A DNA stretch of 64,000 nucleotides from Diadophis punctatus similis (lineage: Eukaryota > Chordata > Lepidosauria > Squamata > Dipsadidae), in contig JALIGW010000003.1 in assembly GCA_023053685.1 (NCBI GenBank), forward strand, positions 46,983,996 to 47,047,995, in the 5' to 3' direction. Positions 1-9,889 of the stretch are shown here, in pieces (the stretch's first letter is position 1; every line of letters starts with the position of its first letter). A model generated the notes under the pieces. That model was not told the DNA's origin. It ran no database searches and saw only the letters and a list, made by a program, of their open reading frames with translations. The position numbers and the translations under genes were made by a program.

Positions 1-102
1 TCACCGCAACCCTATGGTGTGGGGGGAGGGAGGTGAAAGTGAGACAGTCCAAAAGTCATCCAATGAACTTCCATTGTGGATTTGAATCAGAGTGTCCTAG
101 AT

Positions 103-289
103 CAGGAGTCCCCAACCCCCAGTCCATGGACCAGCACCAGGTCACGGCATGCCAGAAACCAGTCCATGCAAACAAGTGAAGCCCCATCTGTGGGATGCAG
201 GCAGCATGTGAAACCACGCCCCTTCTGGTCCTCAGAAAATCCTCTCTCCATGGAAGTCCCTGGTGCCCCAAAAGGTTGGTGGGCCTCTG
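103..289. mobile_element. Short hAT element, termini CAGGAGTCC/…CTG
   Basis: Flanked by TCCTAGAT (95-102) and CCCTAGAT (290-297), an 8-bp target duplication with one change. The interior (ccatggaccagcacc) is typical of a widespread non-autonomous hAT family of reptiles. No coding capacity. Confidence 0.7.
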
Positions 290-442
290 CCCTAGATCTT
301 AGACCAATGCCTTAGCCGCTATATCAAGCTGTCTCAAGCAAAGTTGCATCTAGGAAGATGTTTTTCAGGCTAGGAAGGTACTTTTGGTTAGCAATGTTTC
401 AGCTACGCCAGAATTTGCCAGGAGTTTAGATCTCCTGGGCAT

Positions 443-730
443 CAGAGGTGGGTTTCAGCAGGTTCTGACCAGTTCTGGAGAACCGGTAGTGGAAATTTTG
501 AGTAGTTCGGAGAACCGGTAAATACCACCTCTGACTGGCCCTGCCCCCATCTATTCTCTGCCTCCCGAGTCCCAGCTGATCGGGAGGAAATGGGGATTTT
601 GCAGTATTCTTCCCCTGGAGTGGGGAGGGAATGGAGATTTTGCAGTATCCTTTCCCTGCCATGCCCACCAAGCCACGCCCACCAAGCCACGCCCACAGGT
701 GGTAGTAAAAAAAAGTGAATCCCACCACTG
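443..730. mobile_element. Short hAT-like element, CAGAGGTGGG…CCACCACTG
   Basis: Inverted ends and flanking CTGGGCAT / CCAGGCAT (6 of 8 match). Contains the recurring pieces 'gaaccggtag' and the doubled 'ccaccaagccacgcc' motif also seen in the copy at 15326-15569. Confidence 0.6.
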
Positions 731-1290
731 CCAGGCATGCTCATTTTCATAGGTGTCTAGTAGAAACCATGGTGACATTATATGCATCATGACCCAATTG
801 TGCAAATTGCAAAGATGACATAATTGATGTTTGTATGTTGTTCTCATGATGCATGTGTTAATTGCCTGCCCCCATCCACCCACTCAACAGATATCCATAC
901 TCACTTGGCCCAAATGAAATAACATTGCAGAGAAGGTATATTTAAATACAAGGGTAGTGCTATCTCTTTTCATGTATTTCAATTTTAGTTATTATTTTAT
1001 TGATTTATTTTCATTTATTTAAAATCCAGTATATGTGACAAACAATAGTGAATGTGACTTAGCGGGATACAATGTTACGGTACAAAAAAAAAAGACAACA
1101 ATATGACAAAACTATACCATTTTGTGGCTGGGAACTTTAATTTCCCCCTCCTCTTCTTGTTCTTAATTAGGTTTGTAAGGGTCACAGGGGTTTTTCAGAG
1201 ATACAGTGACAAAGAAAAACAGCTGAAATTTTCAGACTGGTTTTTTCAAGTTAGAAGATCTGCAAAGATGCATAAAGCAGTCATGTAGAC

Positions 1291-1465
1291 CCGGGGTGGG
1301 TTCCTCCTGGTTCGGACTGGATCGCCCGAACCAGTAGCAACCCACTCGTAACGTCACTGTCGGTGCCGTTCCATGCGTGCCACCATCCTTTTTCCCTTCC
1401 GTGGCTTGAAAAAGAGAAACGTCATGATGCGAACTGGTGGCGAAGGTAAGTGGAACCCACCCCTG
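1291..1465. mobile_element. Short hAT element, ccggggtggg…cacccctg
   Basis: Exact 8-bp target duplication ATGTAGAC at 1283-1290 and 1466-1473. Same broad family as the 'gaaccggt' elements at 12282, 33501 and 49661. Confidence 0.75.
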
Positions 1466-1473
1466 ATGTAGAC

Positions 1474-3798
1474 CAACTTAACAAAACAATTTTTACTGAT
1501 GATGTTATCTAGTTTGAGTAATGAAATGTCTGCAAGAACATAAGCTCAGAGAGCACCAAGGACCCATCAAAACATTTTTTTCCTTTTTTTAAAGCAAAAA
1601 TATCCTGCCAGAGGAATTTATCATTCATCACCAAATGTCAATGGCATAGATTGGAGAGTTTTTCAGCCAGGACCTCTAAAAATAGGACTGTATCCATATG
1701 TGGCCTCTGTACCATGGGATGCCCACTCTGATCAATACTTTTTGAAAAGGGTCTACAGGAGTCTCATGGGTTTGACTGATATAAAATATTAATAAAAGTT
1801 AATAAAAGTTATATTAATTAAATAATCTAAAATAAATAAGCATGAATTAAATCAACAACATAAATCATTGTTTAATCTAAAATAAATAAGCATGAATTAA
1901 ATTAACAACATAAATCATTGTTTAATCTAAAATAAATAAGCATGAATTAAATTAACAACATAAATCATTGTTTATACAAAATCAAGCTAATAAACTGAAG
2001 CAATTGCTAAAGCAAGAATGATTAAGAAGAGAAATACAGCACCAGTAGAGTTATGTATAGTCAGTCCCATTTCCTTGAACGAAACATTTCTACCTAATTT
2101 CTATCTGGAGAAAAAAAAATGCTGTTAAGAATTGGACTATAAAATACAATTGGGATTAAAAATTAATTCATGATTGCGATTAAATTACATTGATTCATGG
2201 ATTTAAGGTTTCTGCCCTGTGAAAATCCAAAAAGAACTTTTGCAGGAGGTATGCTATGCAAGCCCTTCCCAGTGGGGCAGAGAGAAATTCTGTTGGGCTT
2301 CTAGGCTTCTGCTCCTTTAGCCTAAACAATAAAGAACATTCTTGGAATGCCTGCTGCTTCTGTTTCTAACCTTGCCTACCTAGAAAGACTGATTCAGAGT
2401 CAGACTGATTCTACCGCCTCTAACCCTGAGGATTTTAGATGCAGGGGGTAGGGTTCCACTCTTAGAATTATCAGCAAAGATTTATGCTGGATGGGAAAAT
2501 CCAGATGTTGCTGGTACATTGATGCCCAAATTGGGGAAGATTGCACTTGTCTCTCTCTCCCCCCCCCCCCTCTTCTCTCTCTCTCTCCCTCCCACCCTCC
2601 CTCTCCCCCCTCCCCCGCTCTCTCAACATAAGAGGCTATGATGTCACCTTGAGCTCTAAATGAAACTAGGAATGGAAATCTAGTAATCTAATAAATAAGT
2701 GGCAGCTTATTCTGGGTATCCTAAAATTGTTCTTTGCTTAATTTGCAATGACAACTTTTTGCTGCCAAAGAGGCTAATTTTCTGCCTTAGCTGTCAAAAT
2801 AATTAGGTTAGATGTAAAACATATTGACTCTGGCTAAAGGGTTAGGCCTTGTGTTAGCATGGTCAGAGGAAGGATAAACAGAAATGAAGAATGACTTGCT
2901 GGGAATACCAAAACTCTAGGGATAAATAATACTGAACAACTCACAGCGGAAGCGGGGCTAGATTTAACTAGAAGTTTTGAACAAACTTGGAAAGGGTTGA
3001 CCATAAACATCGTATCTATTCTACACCAGACAATATTTTACACTAAGTTTTAAATGATGCATTCTATTTGTCAGATAGATTCGGTTTTTTTAAAATGGGC
3101 TTTTTTCAAAGCTTAAATTTTCTAGAAATGTTACATCTAGCAGAATTCCTTCCAACGCTACAACCATTCAGCATGACTCATTGGTTAGTAGTTCTGAAAA
3201 CTCTGTTTTAACACCACCCCTCCCCATCTCTGCTTCGTTCCTGTGAGTTATACCACTTTATTCATTGCATATAACTGTCTAGAGTTCTAAACTAAAGTAT
3301 TATACAACTTGGAATTGGTTCTCTTGGGACTTAATAAGAATTTATTTCCTATCAAACCAACCATGTGATTTTTAGTTGTCTCATTTCCTTTCTCCTCTTC
3401 TTAATGTTGTCAGCTCTTTTCAGCACTGTTACCCTAACCCAAGGGATTTCTTCGCCGGTTCAGACCAAAAGTGGCAGACTCTATGACTGGCTTGCTCCTA
3501 CATAGCATGACCATTACTGTGGCTGCTATAGGAGTACTGAAGTCTCTATCAGCATAATGAGCACAAATGTCCCCAAGGTTGGCTCTACATTTTCAAGTAC
3601 AGACAGATTTAGTCTATAATTCTTGCCTGGGCTTGCCCATAAATCTACTTTTTTTCTTGGAACTTATTCTCAAGGAGTTGTGCTTCAAACTGTTCCTCAG
3701 ATTTGAAAGTGCAAGCAGCACAGATGTTACTTCCCTTTTCTCTTACTATATAAATGCAGGGATACATAAAGCCTGGGAAAAAATAAATTTGCAAACTT
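1474..3798. other. Intergenic DNA without a recognised gene
   Basis: AT-rich single-copy DNA apart from the 50-bp array (1824-1973) and a pyrimidine tract of C and CT runs at about 2551-2622. No open frame here resembles a known protein. 1525-1575 carries a short repeat fragment also found at 18472 and 43985. Confidence 0.5.
1824..1973. repeat. Tandem repeat, 3 copies of 50 bp
   Basis: The unit beginning aatctaaaataaataagcat recurs at 1824, 1874 and 1924 with only one or two changes. AT-rich; near-identity implies a recent expansion. Confidence 0.9.
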
Positions 3799-4422
3799 CT
3801 TTATTTATTTATTTTATTTATTTATTTGTCAACAAGTGCAAGGAAACAGGACACATGAAAAAATAGCACAAATAAATGGATATAAAGAAGCAAACCATAG
3901 CCATAAACACATAAAATGAATACATATAAATGGGGACAGTAGGACAGGAACGGTAAGCATGCTGGTGCGCTTATGCACGCCCTCTTAGGGACCTCTTAAG
4001 AAACGTGTAAGGTCCATGGAGACAGTTTAAGGCCGTGATGGCGAACCTATGGCACGCATGCGCCTTCCGCCGGCCAGCTGGTTTTCGGGTCTCTGCCGCG
4101 CATGCGGGGGACGCATGCGGGGGCAGGGCACACACGGTGGTCGCGCGTGCATGCGTGTGGGGGCAGGGTGCACACGGTAGTCATGTGGGGGTGTCACATG
4201 TACATTGCATTATGGGTGTGCGGGTGCGCGTGCTTGCTTTCACACGTGCAGGCGCGCGCTTTCGGCACTTGGCACCAAAAAGGTTACCCATCACTGGTTT
4301 AAGGTAAAAGGTATGGGGGTTAGAGAAACTAACAACAGGATCAGGTAGAGTGTTCCAGACATTTACTACTCTATATCTGAAGTTGTATTTTCTGCAATCA
4401 AGATAAGAGTGGATTACATTTA
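3799..4422 (-). mobile_element. CR1-like LINE 3' end (minus), interrupted
   Basis: Begins with an ATTT-type tail and includes 'gcttatgcacgccc', also present in the copies at 8911-9405 and 46850-46988. Read on the minus strand the better copy (8911-9405) ends in a reverse-transcriptase C-terminal motif (NAWNALPDSVV). Interrupted by the hAT at 4033-4296 and by the 2.4-kb element starting at 4423; the LINE resumes at about 6818 with gtttgtatctat, matching gtttgaatctat of the 8.9-kb copy. Confidence 0.7.
4033..4296. mobile_element. hAT element, CCGTGATGGCGAACC…CCATCACTG
   Basis: Exact 8-bp target duplication GTTTAAGG at 4025-4032 and 4297-4304. Same family as 34348-34773 and 58543-58970. Interior is CpG- and GT-rich. 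Confidence 0.85.
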
Positions 4423-4504
4423 CCCGTATATACTCGAGTATAAGCCGAGTTTTTCAGCCCACTTTTTGGGCTGAAAAAAGCCGCCTCGGCTTATACTCGA
4501 GTCA

Positions 4505-5636
4505 TTGAAATTAACTGGGAAACTAGTCCGGGCTCAGGGCGTTTTGCATGCGGGCGAGAACCAGCCTCCGAGGCGGCGGCATGAACGAGGGCGAGGCGGA
4601 GGGTCCTCCGCGGCCGGCCCTTTGCAAGAAGATGTGCCCGGCGGGGGAGTTCTGGTGGCGGCGGCGGCAGAAGTGGCTGCACCGGCTGGAGCTAAACCCG
4701 GATCGCTAGCCGGACCCTCCCCCGCCGCCTTGCGACCTCCGCCCGGCGGTGCTGCTGGGCCGGTCGGCCACGAAGGCGCAGCGCTCGGCCGGGGAGACCT
4801 CGCTGGCTTCGGCCACCGACCGGCCCAGCAGGTGATGCACCGTGGCCAGCAGCACCGCCGGGCGGAGGTCGCAAGGCGGCGGGGGAGGGTCCGGCTGGCG
4901 ATCCGGGTCCAGCTCCAGCCGGTGCAGCCGCTTCTGCCGCCGCCGCCGCCGCCGCCAGAACTCCCCCGCGGGCACATTTCCTTGCAAAGGGCCGGCCGTG
5001 GAGGACCCTCCGCCTCGCCCTCATTCGTGCCGCCGCCCCGGAGGCTGGTTCTCGCCCGCTTGCAAAACGCCCTGAGCCCGGACTAGTTTCCCAGTTAATG
5101 CCTTTTGGGGGGGGCGATCGCGGAGGGTCCTCCGCGGCCGGCCCTTTGCAAGAAGATGTGCCCGGCGGGGGAGTTCTAGCGGCGGCGGCGGCAGAAGTGG
5201 CTGCACCGGCTGGAGCTGGACCCGGATCGCCAGCCGGACCATCCCCCGCCGCCTTGCGACCTCCGCCCGGCGGTGCTGCTGGCCACGGTGCATCACCTGC
5301 TGGGCCGGTCGGCCACGAAGGCGCAGCGCTCGGCTGGGGAGACCTCGCTGGCTTCGGCCACCGACCGGCCCAGCAGGTGATGCACCGTGGCCAGCAGCAC
5401 CGCCGGGCGGAGGTCGCAAGGCAGCGGGGGAGGGTCCGGCTGGCGATCCGGGTCCAGCTCCAGCCGGTGCAGCCGCTTCTGCCGCCGCCGCCGCCAGAAC
5501 TCCCCCGCGGGCACATTTCCTTGCAAAGGGCCAGCCTCGGAGGACCCTCCGCCTCGCCCTCGTTCGTGCCGCCGCCCCGGAGGCTGGTTCTCGCCCGCTT
5601 GCAAAACGCCCCGAGCCCGGACTAGTTTCCCAGTTA
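4505..5636. repeat. Sense/antisense array of the SAC3D1-like exon
   Basis: Two tandem hairpin units. Unit 1 (4505-5096): sense arm from attaactgggaaactagtcc through ATG (4581) and MCPAGEF to about 4790, then the same sequence inverted, ending ggactagtttcccagttaat. Unit 2 (5097-5636): sense arm from about 5120 to 5320, inverted arm to the same end sequence. A third, single sense copy follows (5638-5949). Copies differ by a few substitutions and by the number of GCC/GGC triplets. All long open frames on either strand here are shadows of this one exon. Confidence 0.85.
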
Positions 5637-5661
5637 ATGCCTTTTGGGGGGGGCGATCGCG

Positions 5662-5949
5662 GAGGGTCCTCCGCGGCCGGCCCTTTGCAAGAAGATGTGC
5701 CCGGCGGGGGAGTTCTGGCGGCGGCGGCGGCAGAAGCGGCTGCATCGGCTGGAGCTGGACCCGGATCGCCAGCCGGACCCTCCCCCGCCGCCTTGCGACC
5801 TCCGCCCGGCGGTGCTGCTGGCCACGGTGCATCACCTGCTGGGCCGGTCGGTGGCCGAAGCCAGCGAGGTCTCCCCGGCCGAGCGCTGCGCCTTCGTGGC
5901 CGACCAGCTGCGCGCAATCCAGCTGGATCTGGCTCTGCCCCGGGATGCG
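5662..5949 (+). pseudogene. SAC3D1: Captured first-exon fragment of a SAC3D1-like gene
   Basis: 96 codons without a stop. Early comes KKMCPAGEF, matching the Cys-x-x-MCP-x-x-E signature of SAC3/GANP proteins; then RLHRLELDPD, LRPAVLLATV and FVADQLRAIQLDLAL, all close to SAC3D1 (human reads RLHRLEV, LRPPSVLLATV, FVADRLRAVLLDLAL). SAC3D1 proteins work at the centrosome and in the SAC3/TREX-2-like family. Only the N-terminal ~100 residues are here and a donor-like gcg/gtagga follows, so it looks like genomic exon 1 captured with its donor rather than a retrocopy. The proline run after LDPDRQPD suggests an internal deletion. A related copy starting with its own ATG lies at 4581. It is not a functional gene. 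Confidence 0.7.
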
Positions 5950-6928
5950 GTAGGAGAGGGCGGCTTCAGAGTTGTGCAAATAAAGGGTTAACTTTAGATT
6001 TCCTTATGAGGAAGGCAGGGCAAAAAGCGAAGAGAACAAGCAAAGTGGTTGCGAGGAGAAAGCCTACACACACACACACACACACACACACAACCACGCT
6101 AAAGAAGTGAGGAACAGCGGAGTGAAACATCTGGGTGAGAAAAAAAAAGAACCCTACTTTTAAAAGCGGTTCTCTTTAAGGAAGAATTTTGAAAAAAAAA
6201 GTTTGAAGAAAAGTGAAGCGGAGCGGAAAAATGGCTATCGCTTCACACAAATAACAGCGGCGAACAATTAGAGACCAGAAAATTAAAAACCTGAAAAGAC
6301 TTTTAAAATGATGTTTTTAGAAAAAATCTTCCTTGCTGTTTTTCTGCACAACACACAAATAAACACATAACCCTAGTTATCTAAGGGAGGAGGAGGAAGG
6401 TACATGTTTGAGAATCTAGATAGATATTTCATTATTGAAAGATATGAAGGACATAAGGATATCAGAACAAAGAAAGTATAATGTCATTGAACATCACCCA
6501 AAAAATATTATTTCCAGAAAAAATATTTGAGGATATCTAGATCTTTGAAAGATACAGGCAGATGATCACTTTATTGTCAAGAAAATGCAAAACTTTATAG
6601 GCACAAGAAGAAACACAAGAACATATTTACTGTTTTTCTTTGAAATAAATATTCAAAAACATTATTGGTATCTATTTTTATTTTTGAAATTTACCGGTAG
6701 CTGCTGCATTTCCCACCCTAGGCTTATACTCGAGTCAATAACTTTTCCAGTTTTTTGTGGTAAAATTAGGTGCCTCGGCTTATATTCGGGTCGGCCTATA
6801 CTCGAGTATATACGGTAGTTTGTATCTATTGATAACTGATTGAGAACCCAGGACGGGGTTTTGTGATACCTCCTGAAGAACATGATCTTCCTTTTAATTT
6901 CAAATTCTTCAGTTCTGCATGAGAACTA

Positions 6929-7040
6929 CAGGTAGTCCTTGACTTAGAACCATTCATGTAGTAACCATTTGAAATTACAACGGCATTGAAAAAATGACTT
7001 ATAACTGGTTTTCACACTTACGACCGTTGCGTATACTATT
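6929..7040 (+). mobile_element. Fragment of TA-flanked MITE (CAGGTAGTCC family)
   Basis: Starts at TA/CAGGTAGTCCTTGACTTA and matches the first ~110 bases of the full copies at 14595 and 59152, then breaks off. Confidence 0.7.
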
Positions 7041-7220
7041 TTGCCAGTTCTAATTATATCTCAACATCTCAGGAGGCCTTTTTCAAAGACTGGTGCATCT
7101 GCTACAGTACTTTGAAATCAAGTCCCAGCATTGATGGCCATACTTGGGGTACCTTGACAAAAGGCTATTCCAGGGGGGGAAAATCAGTTCAGACAGTTAC
7201 AGGTAATCCTCAACTTAAGA

Positions 7221-7887
7221 CAGTCCTTCTCAAATAGTGGGGTGCCCCCCCTGGCGGGGCTCGGAGTGATGCTGGGGGTGCGTGTGACCCCAGGGAACAT
7301 GCGTGGTCCCTCTCGATCAATTCCCCCTGACGGGGAGTGTTTTCCCAGTTGCATGCTGCTCCGAGCCCTGAAGAGAATGTGGCCAGGCAGGGCGGGGCGG
7401 CTGCGTGGATTCTTCTTGTTCTCGGCGGGCGCTGCGGTAGCCATGAACGGCAGGGCGAACCTGCTGCTGGACAAGGAGGAGCATCCTCTGCAGCTGGGTG
7501 AAAGCTTCGAACGGCACCCTAAAGCTTCTTTCCACACCATTCACTGTGAGTACCCGGCAGAGGCGGCGCTTATGGGCCAGGCTGGCGACCCCAAAACATC
7601 GGCTTGATTAAGCTGGCCTGGCCGCGTGTCAAAAGAGGGCCCTAACCACGGTAGCCTATGCCTGCCTAACCGAAAACAGGCTCCACTGAGTTCAGTGTGA
7701 CTTACTCCCAGGTAAGTGGGTAGAGCAGCCTTCCCCAGTCAATAGTTTGCTTGCAGCTTATAATAAGTAAAATAATAAATATTAACACTAAAATTCCATT
7801 GGGGCCCAGATCAGAGAGTTGGGAGGGGCGCGCAAAATGTTTACTTCTTCCTAGGGGGGAGTAACAAAAAATAATTGAGAAGCACTG
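7221..7887. mobile_element. hAT element carrying EAF1 exon 1
   Basis: Ends CAGTCCTTCTCAA and TTGAGAAGCACTG; exact 8-bp target duplication ACTTAAGA at 7213-7220 and 7888-7895. The 'TTCTCAA' terminus resembles those of the SPIN/Buster group of hAT elements. 667 bp, no transposase. The middle (about 7300-7740) is GC-rich host DNA with a coding exon (next entry), and after it comes a piece 'gacttactcccaggtaagt' that is itself a common squamate repeat and was probably in the captured intron. Confidence 0.85.
7443..7545 (+). pseudogene. EAF1: Captured EAF1 first coding exon with splice donor
   Basis: ATG at 7443 in a GC-rich leader, then 34 codons plus one base and a clean donor (CACT/gtgagt). The peptide begins MNGRANLLLDKEEH and continues LGESFERHPKASFHTIH; human EAF1 begins MNGTANPLLDREEH and continues LGESFEKRPRASFHTIR. 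Length (34 residues), phase (1) and the next base (T of the Tyr codon) are all as expected for EAF1 exon 1. EAF1 binds ELL in the super elongation complex; this 34-residue piece cannot do so alone. Past the donor the frame differs from EAF1, so intron was carried too: a DNA-level capture, not a retrocopy. EAF2 fits less well. Confidence 0.85.
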
Positions 7888-8294
7888 ACTTAAGATAACA
7901 ATTGAGTCCAAAATTTCTGTTGCTAAGCAAGACAGTGGTTAAATGAGTTGCACCCATTTTATAACTGGGTTTTTTTGGCCACAGTTGCTAAGCAAATCAC
8001 AAAAATTGTTAAGTAAATCATGCGGTTGTTGAGCGAATCTGGCTTCCCTCCCCCCTTGACTTTGCTTGTCAGAAGCCAAGTGTGAAAATTACAAATGGTG
8101 ATCACATGACCCCAGAACAGTGCAGCTGATACAAGTACATGCCAGTTACCGAACACTCAAATTTTGATCACACTGCAATGGTCCTAATGTGAAAAACAGT
8201 CATAAGTCACTTTTTTCCAGGGCCGTTGTAATTTTAACAATGAATGGTTGTAAGTCAAGGACTACCTGTAGGATCGATCATTGACAAACCAAAA

Positions 8295-8685
8295 GTACCG
8301 TATTTTTTGGAGTATAAGACGCACCTTAGTTTTGGGGGAGGAAAATAGGGGGGAAAATCTACCTACCAAGTATTCATCTGGCTAGCGTCCTTAGTCTGGT
8401 CAGCTTCAGCACATAATTCTATCCCCTGGTTAGGGCTGAAAAAAATCTTCTTCGGAGGGAGTAGCAATGAAAATAAGCCTGCAAAGACTTAGGGCTGGAA
8501 AAAAACTTCTTCGGAGGGAGTAGCTATGAAAAAATCCTGCAAGGCAGGAAGATCGTTAGCACCTAGTTAGGGCTGGGAAAAAAGCTTCGAAAAAGCTACA
8601 TTCGGAGTATAAGGTGCACCCAAATTTTCAGTCTCTTTTAGGGGGCTGGAAAGGTGCGTCTTATACTCTGATACTGGTCCCTTAT
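8295..8685. mobile_element. DNA element with ends GTATTTTTTGGAGTATAAG / CTTATACTC
   Basis: Inverted ends include GGAGTATAAGACGCACC (8313-8329) and GGTGCGTCTTATACTC (about 8653-8668). Inside, a ~59-bp unit starting ttagggctg recurs at 8430, 8489 and, shortened, 8566. Non-coding. Confidence 0.6.
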
Positions 8686-8876
8686 ACAAAGCTATTGCTT
8701 CTGTCTCAGGTGAATAACAGAGGTGCAGAAAACCATCACCATGTCCTTTCTGGCTTCTGGAACAAAACAAAATAGAATTTCTTTAACTTTTCTCTGTTCC
8801 AATTAAGACTTTAAGTTTGTTAGATGAATTGCTACTTATATTGGAAGAGTAAAGACTCAAAGAATCCTGGCCTCGT

Positions 8877-9405
8877 ATTATTAATTAATTAATTAATTAA
8901 TTAATTAATTTGTCAAACATGTATAGGATAGTAGTAATTTGTATAAACATAAGTAAAAAGTAACGATAAAAGAGGACAATAGGACAGTAGGACAGGGACG
9001 GTAGGCACAGTGGTGCGCTTATGCACGCCCCTTACAGACCTCTTAGAAACGAGGAGAGGTCGACTGTAGACAGTCTAAGGTTAAAGTTTTTGGGGTTTGG
9101 GGAAGAAACCACAGAATCAGGTAGTGCATTCCAGGCATTGATCACTCTGTTGCTGAAGTCGTATTTTCTGCAGTCAAGTTTGGAGCGCTTTACATTTAGT
9201 TTGAATCTATTACGTGCTCGTGTATTGTTGCGGTTGAAGCTAAAGTAGTCATTAACAGGAAGGACATTTTGGTATATGATTTTATGAACTACATTTAGAT
9301 CAGATCGGAGGCGACGTAGTTGTAAATTGTCTAATCCCAGTATTTCAAGTCTGGTGGAATAAGGTATTTTGTTGTGAGCGGAGGAGTGAAGTACTCTTAT
9401 TAGAA
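8877..9405 (-). mobile_element. CR1-like LINE 3' end (minus) with (TTAA)n tail
   Basis: Tail (ATTA)n at 8877-8910; read on the minus strand it encodes RKYDFSNRVINAWNALPDSV, the C-terminal end of a CR1-group reverse transcriptase, then a stop, then the 3' UTR. Truncated at its 5' end as is usual. Confidence 0.75.
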
Positions 9406-9453
9406 TTGACTTCCTGAAGGAAGCTGAGGGAGATGGGGGATTGAGAGATATTT

Positions 9454-9873
9454 TGCAAGATCCAATCTGAGTTGGTCACTGGGACTAGAAGTTTGTTTTT
9501 CCCAAGCTTCCAGGCTCATGCAGGAGCCCATCCTCAGGGAACCTCTCGATCTCCAGCATATGTGCATTGGGCTGTTTTATGCATAGTGTTTATGTGATGC
9601 CTAGTTGTGTGTGGCTTTTAGTTGTTGATGATGGCCAGCTATTAAGCCATTGATTGTTATTTCCTTGTGCTTCCTCCCTCTCAGGATCCTAAATACCTGG
9701 TGATAAATCAGGTGATAAGGGGCCCGTTTCCCAGGCTTCAATCATTTCTCTGGCTATTTTTGTCCCTACTAGACCAACAATCTTAGTAGCTACAAAATTG
9801 AAATTGAAGGACATCCGAAACCTTGGAAGAACAAACCTCTGGCCCCAGTGACCAACTCAGATTGGATCCTGCA
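9454..9873. repeat. ~55-bp inverted repeats enclosing ~310 bp
   Basis: tgcaagatccaatctgagtt... (9454-9508) is the inverse of ...aactcagattggatcctgca (9820-9873) with scattered changes. Could be a foldback DNA element or the palindromic join of two copies of another repeat; family not recognised. Confidence 0.6.
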
Positions 9874-9889
9874 ACATTATCCTGGGACA

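Larger units (their letters stand above)
4423..6815. mobile_element. TA-flanked 2.4-kb DNA element carrying host-exon copies
   Basis: Inverted ends read CCGTATATACTCGAG on both sides (4424- and -6815) and the insertion is bounded by TA (4421-4422, 6816-6817). The uninterrupted LINE reads ...attTAgttt... in the 8.9-kb copy, which proves the TA duplication and the boundaries. Sub-terminal 'cggcttatactcgagt' blocks are repeated near each end. The GC-rich core 4505-5960 is captured host sequence (separate entries); 5960-6650 is AT-rich and holds a (CA)n tract at 6065-6092. No transposase frame is visible, so it is non-autonomous. Family name not recognised. Confidence 0.8.
7200..8268 (-). mobile_element. 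TA-flanked MITE (CAGGTAGTCC family) with nested hAT
   Basis: Outer ends CAGGTAATCC (7200) and ACTACCTG (8268) are flanked by TA on both sides. Removing the hAT at 7221-7887 with one copy of ACTTAAGA restores a ~390-bp element like those at 13100 and 16164 (same orientation). Confidence 0.85.

Noticed and set aside
1824..1973. CRISPR-like array
   Set aside because: The three 50-bp units are contiguous with no unique spacers, in a vertebrate genome.
4534..5979. Long open frames of 150-298 codons on both strands in the GC-rich core
   Set aside because: They are shadows of the duplicated, inverted SAC3D1-like exon and of GC-rich composition; only the frame holding MCPAGEF and FVADQLRAIQ makes biological sense, and it is a fragment.
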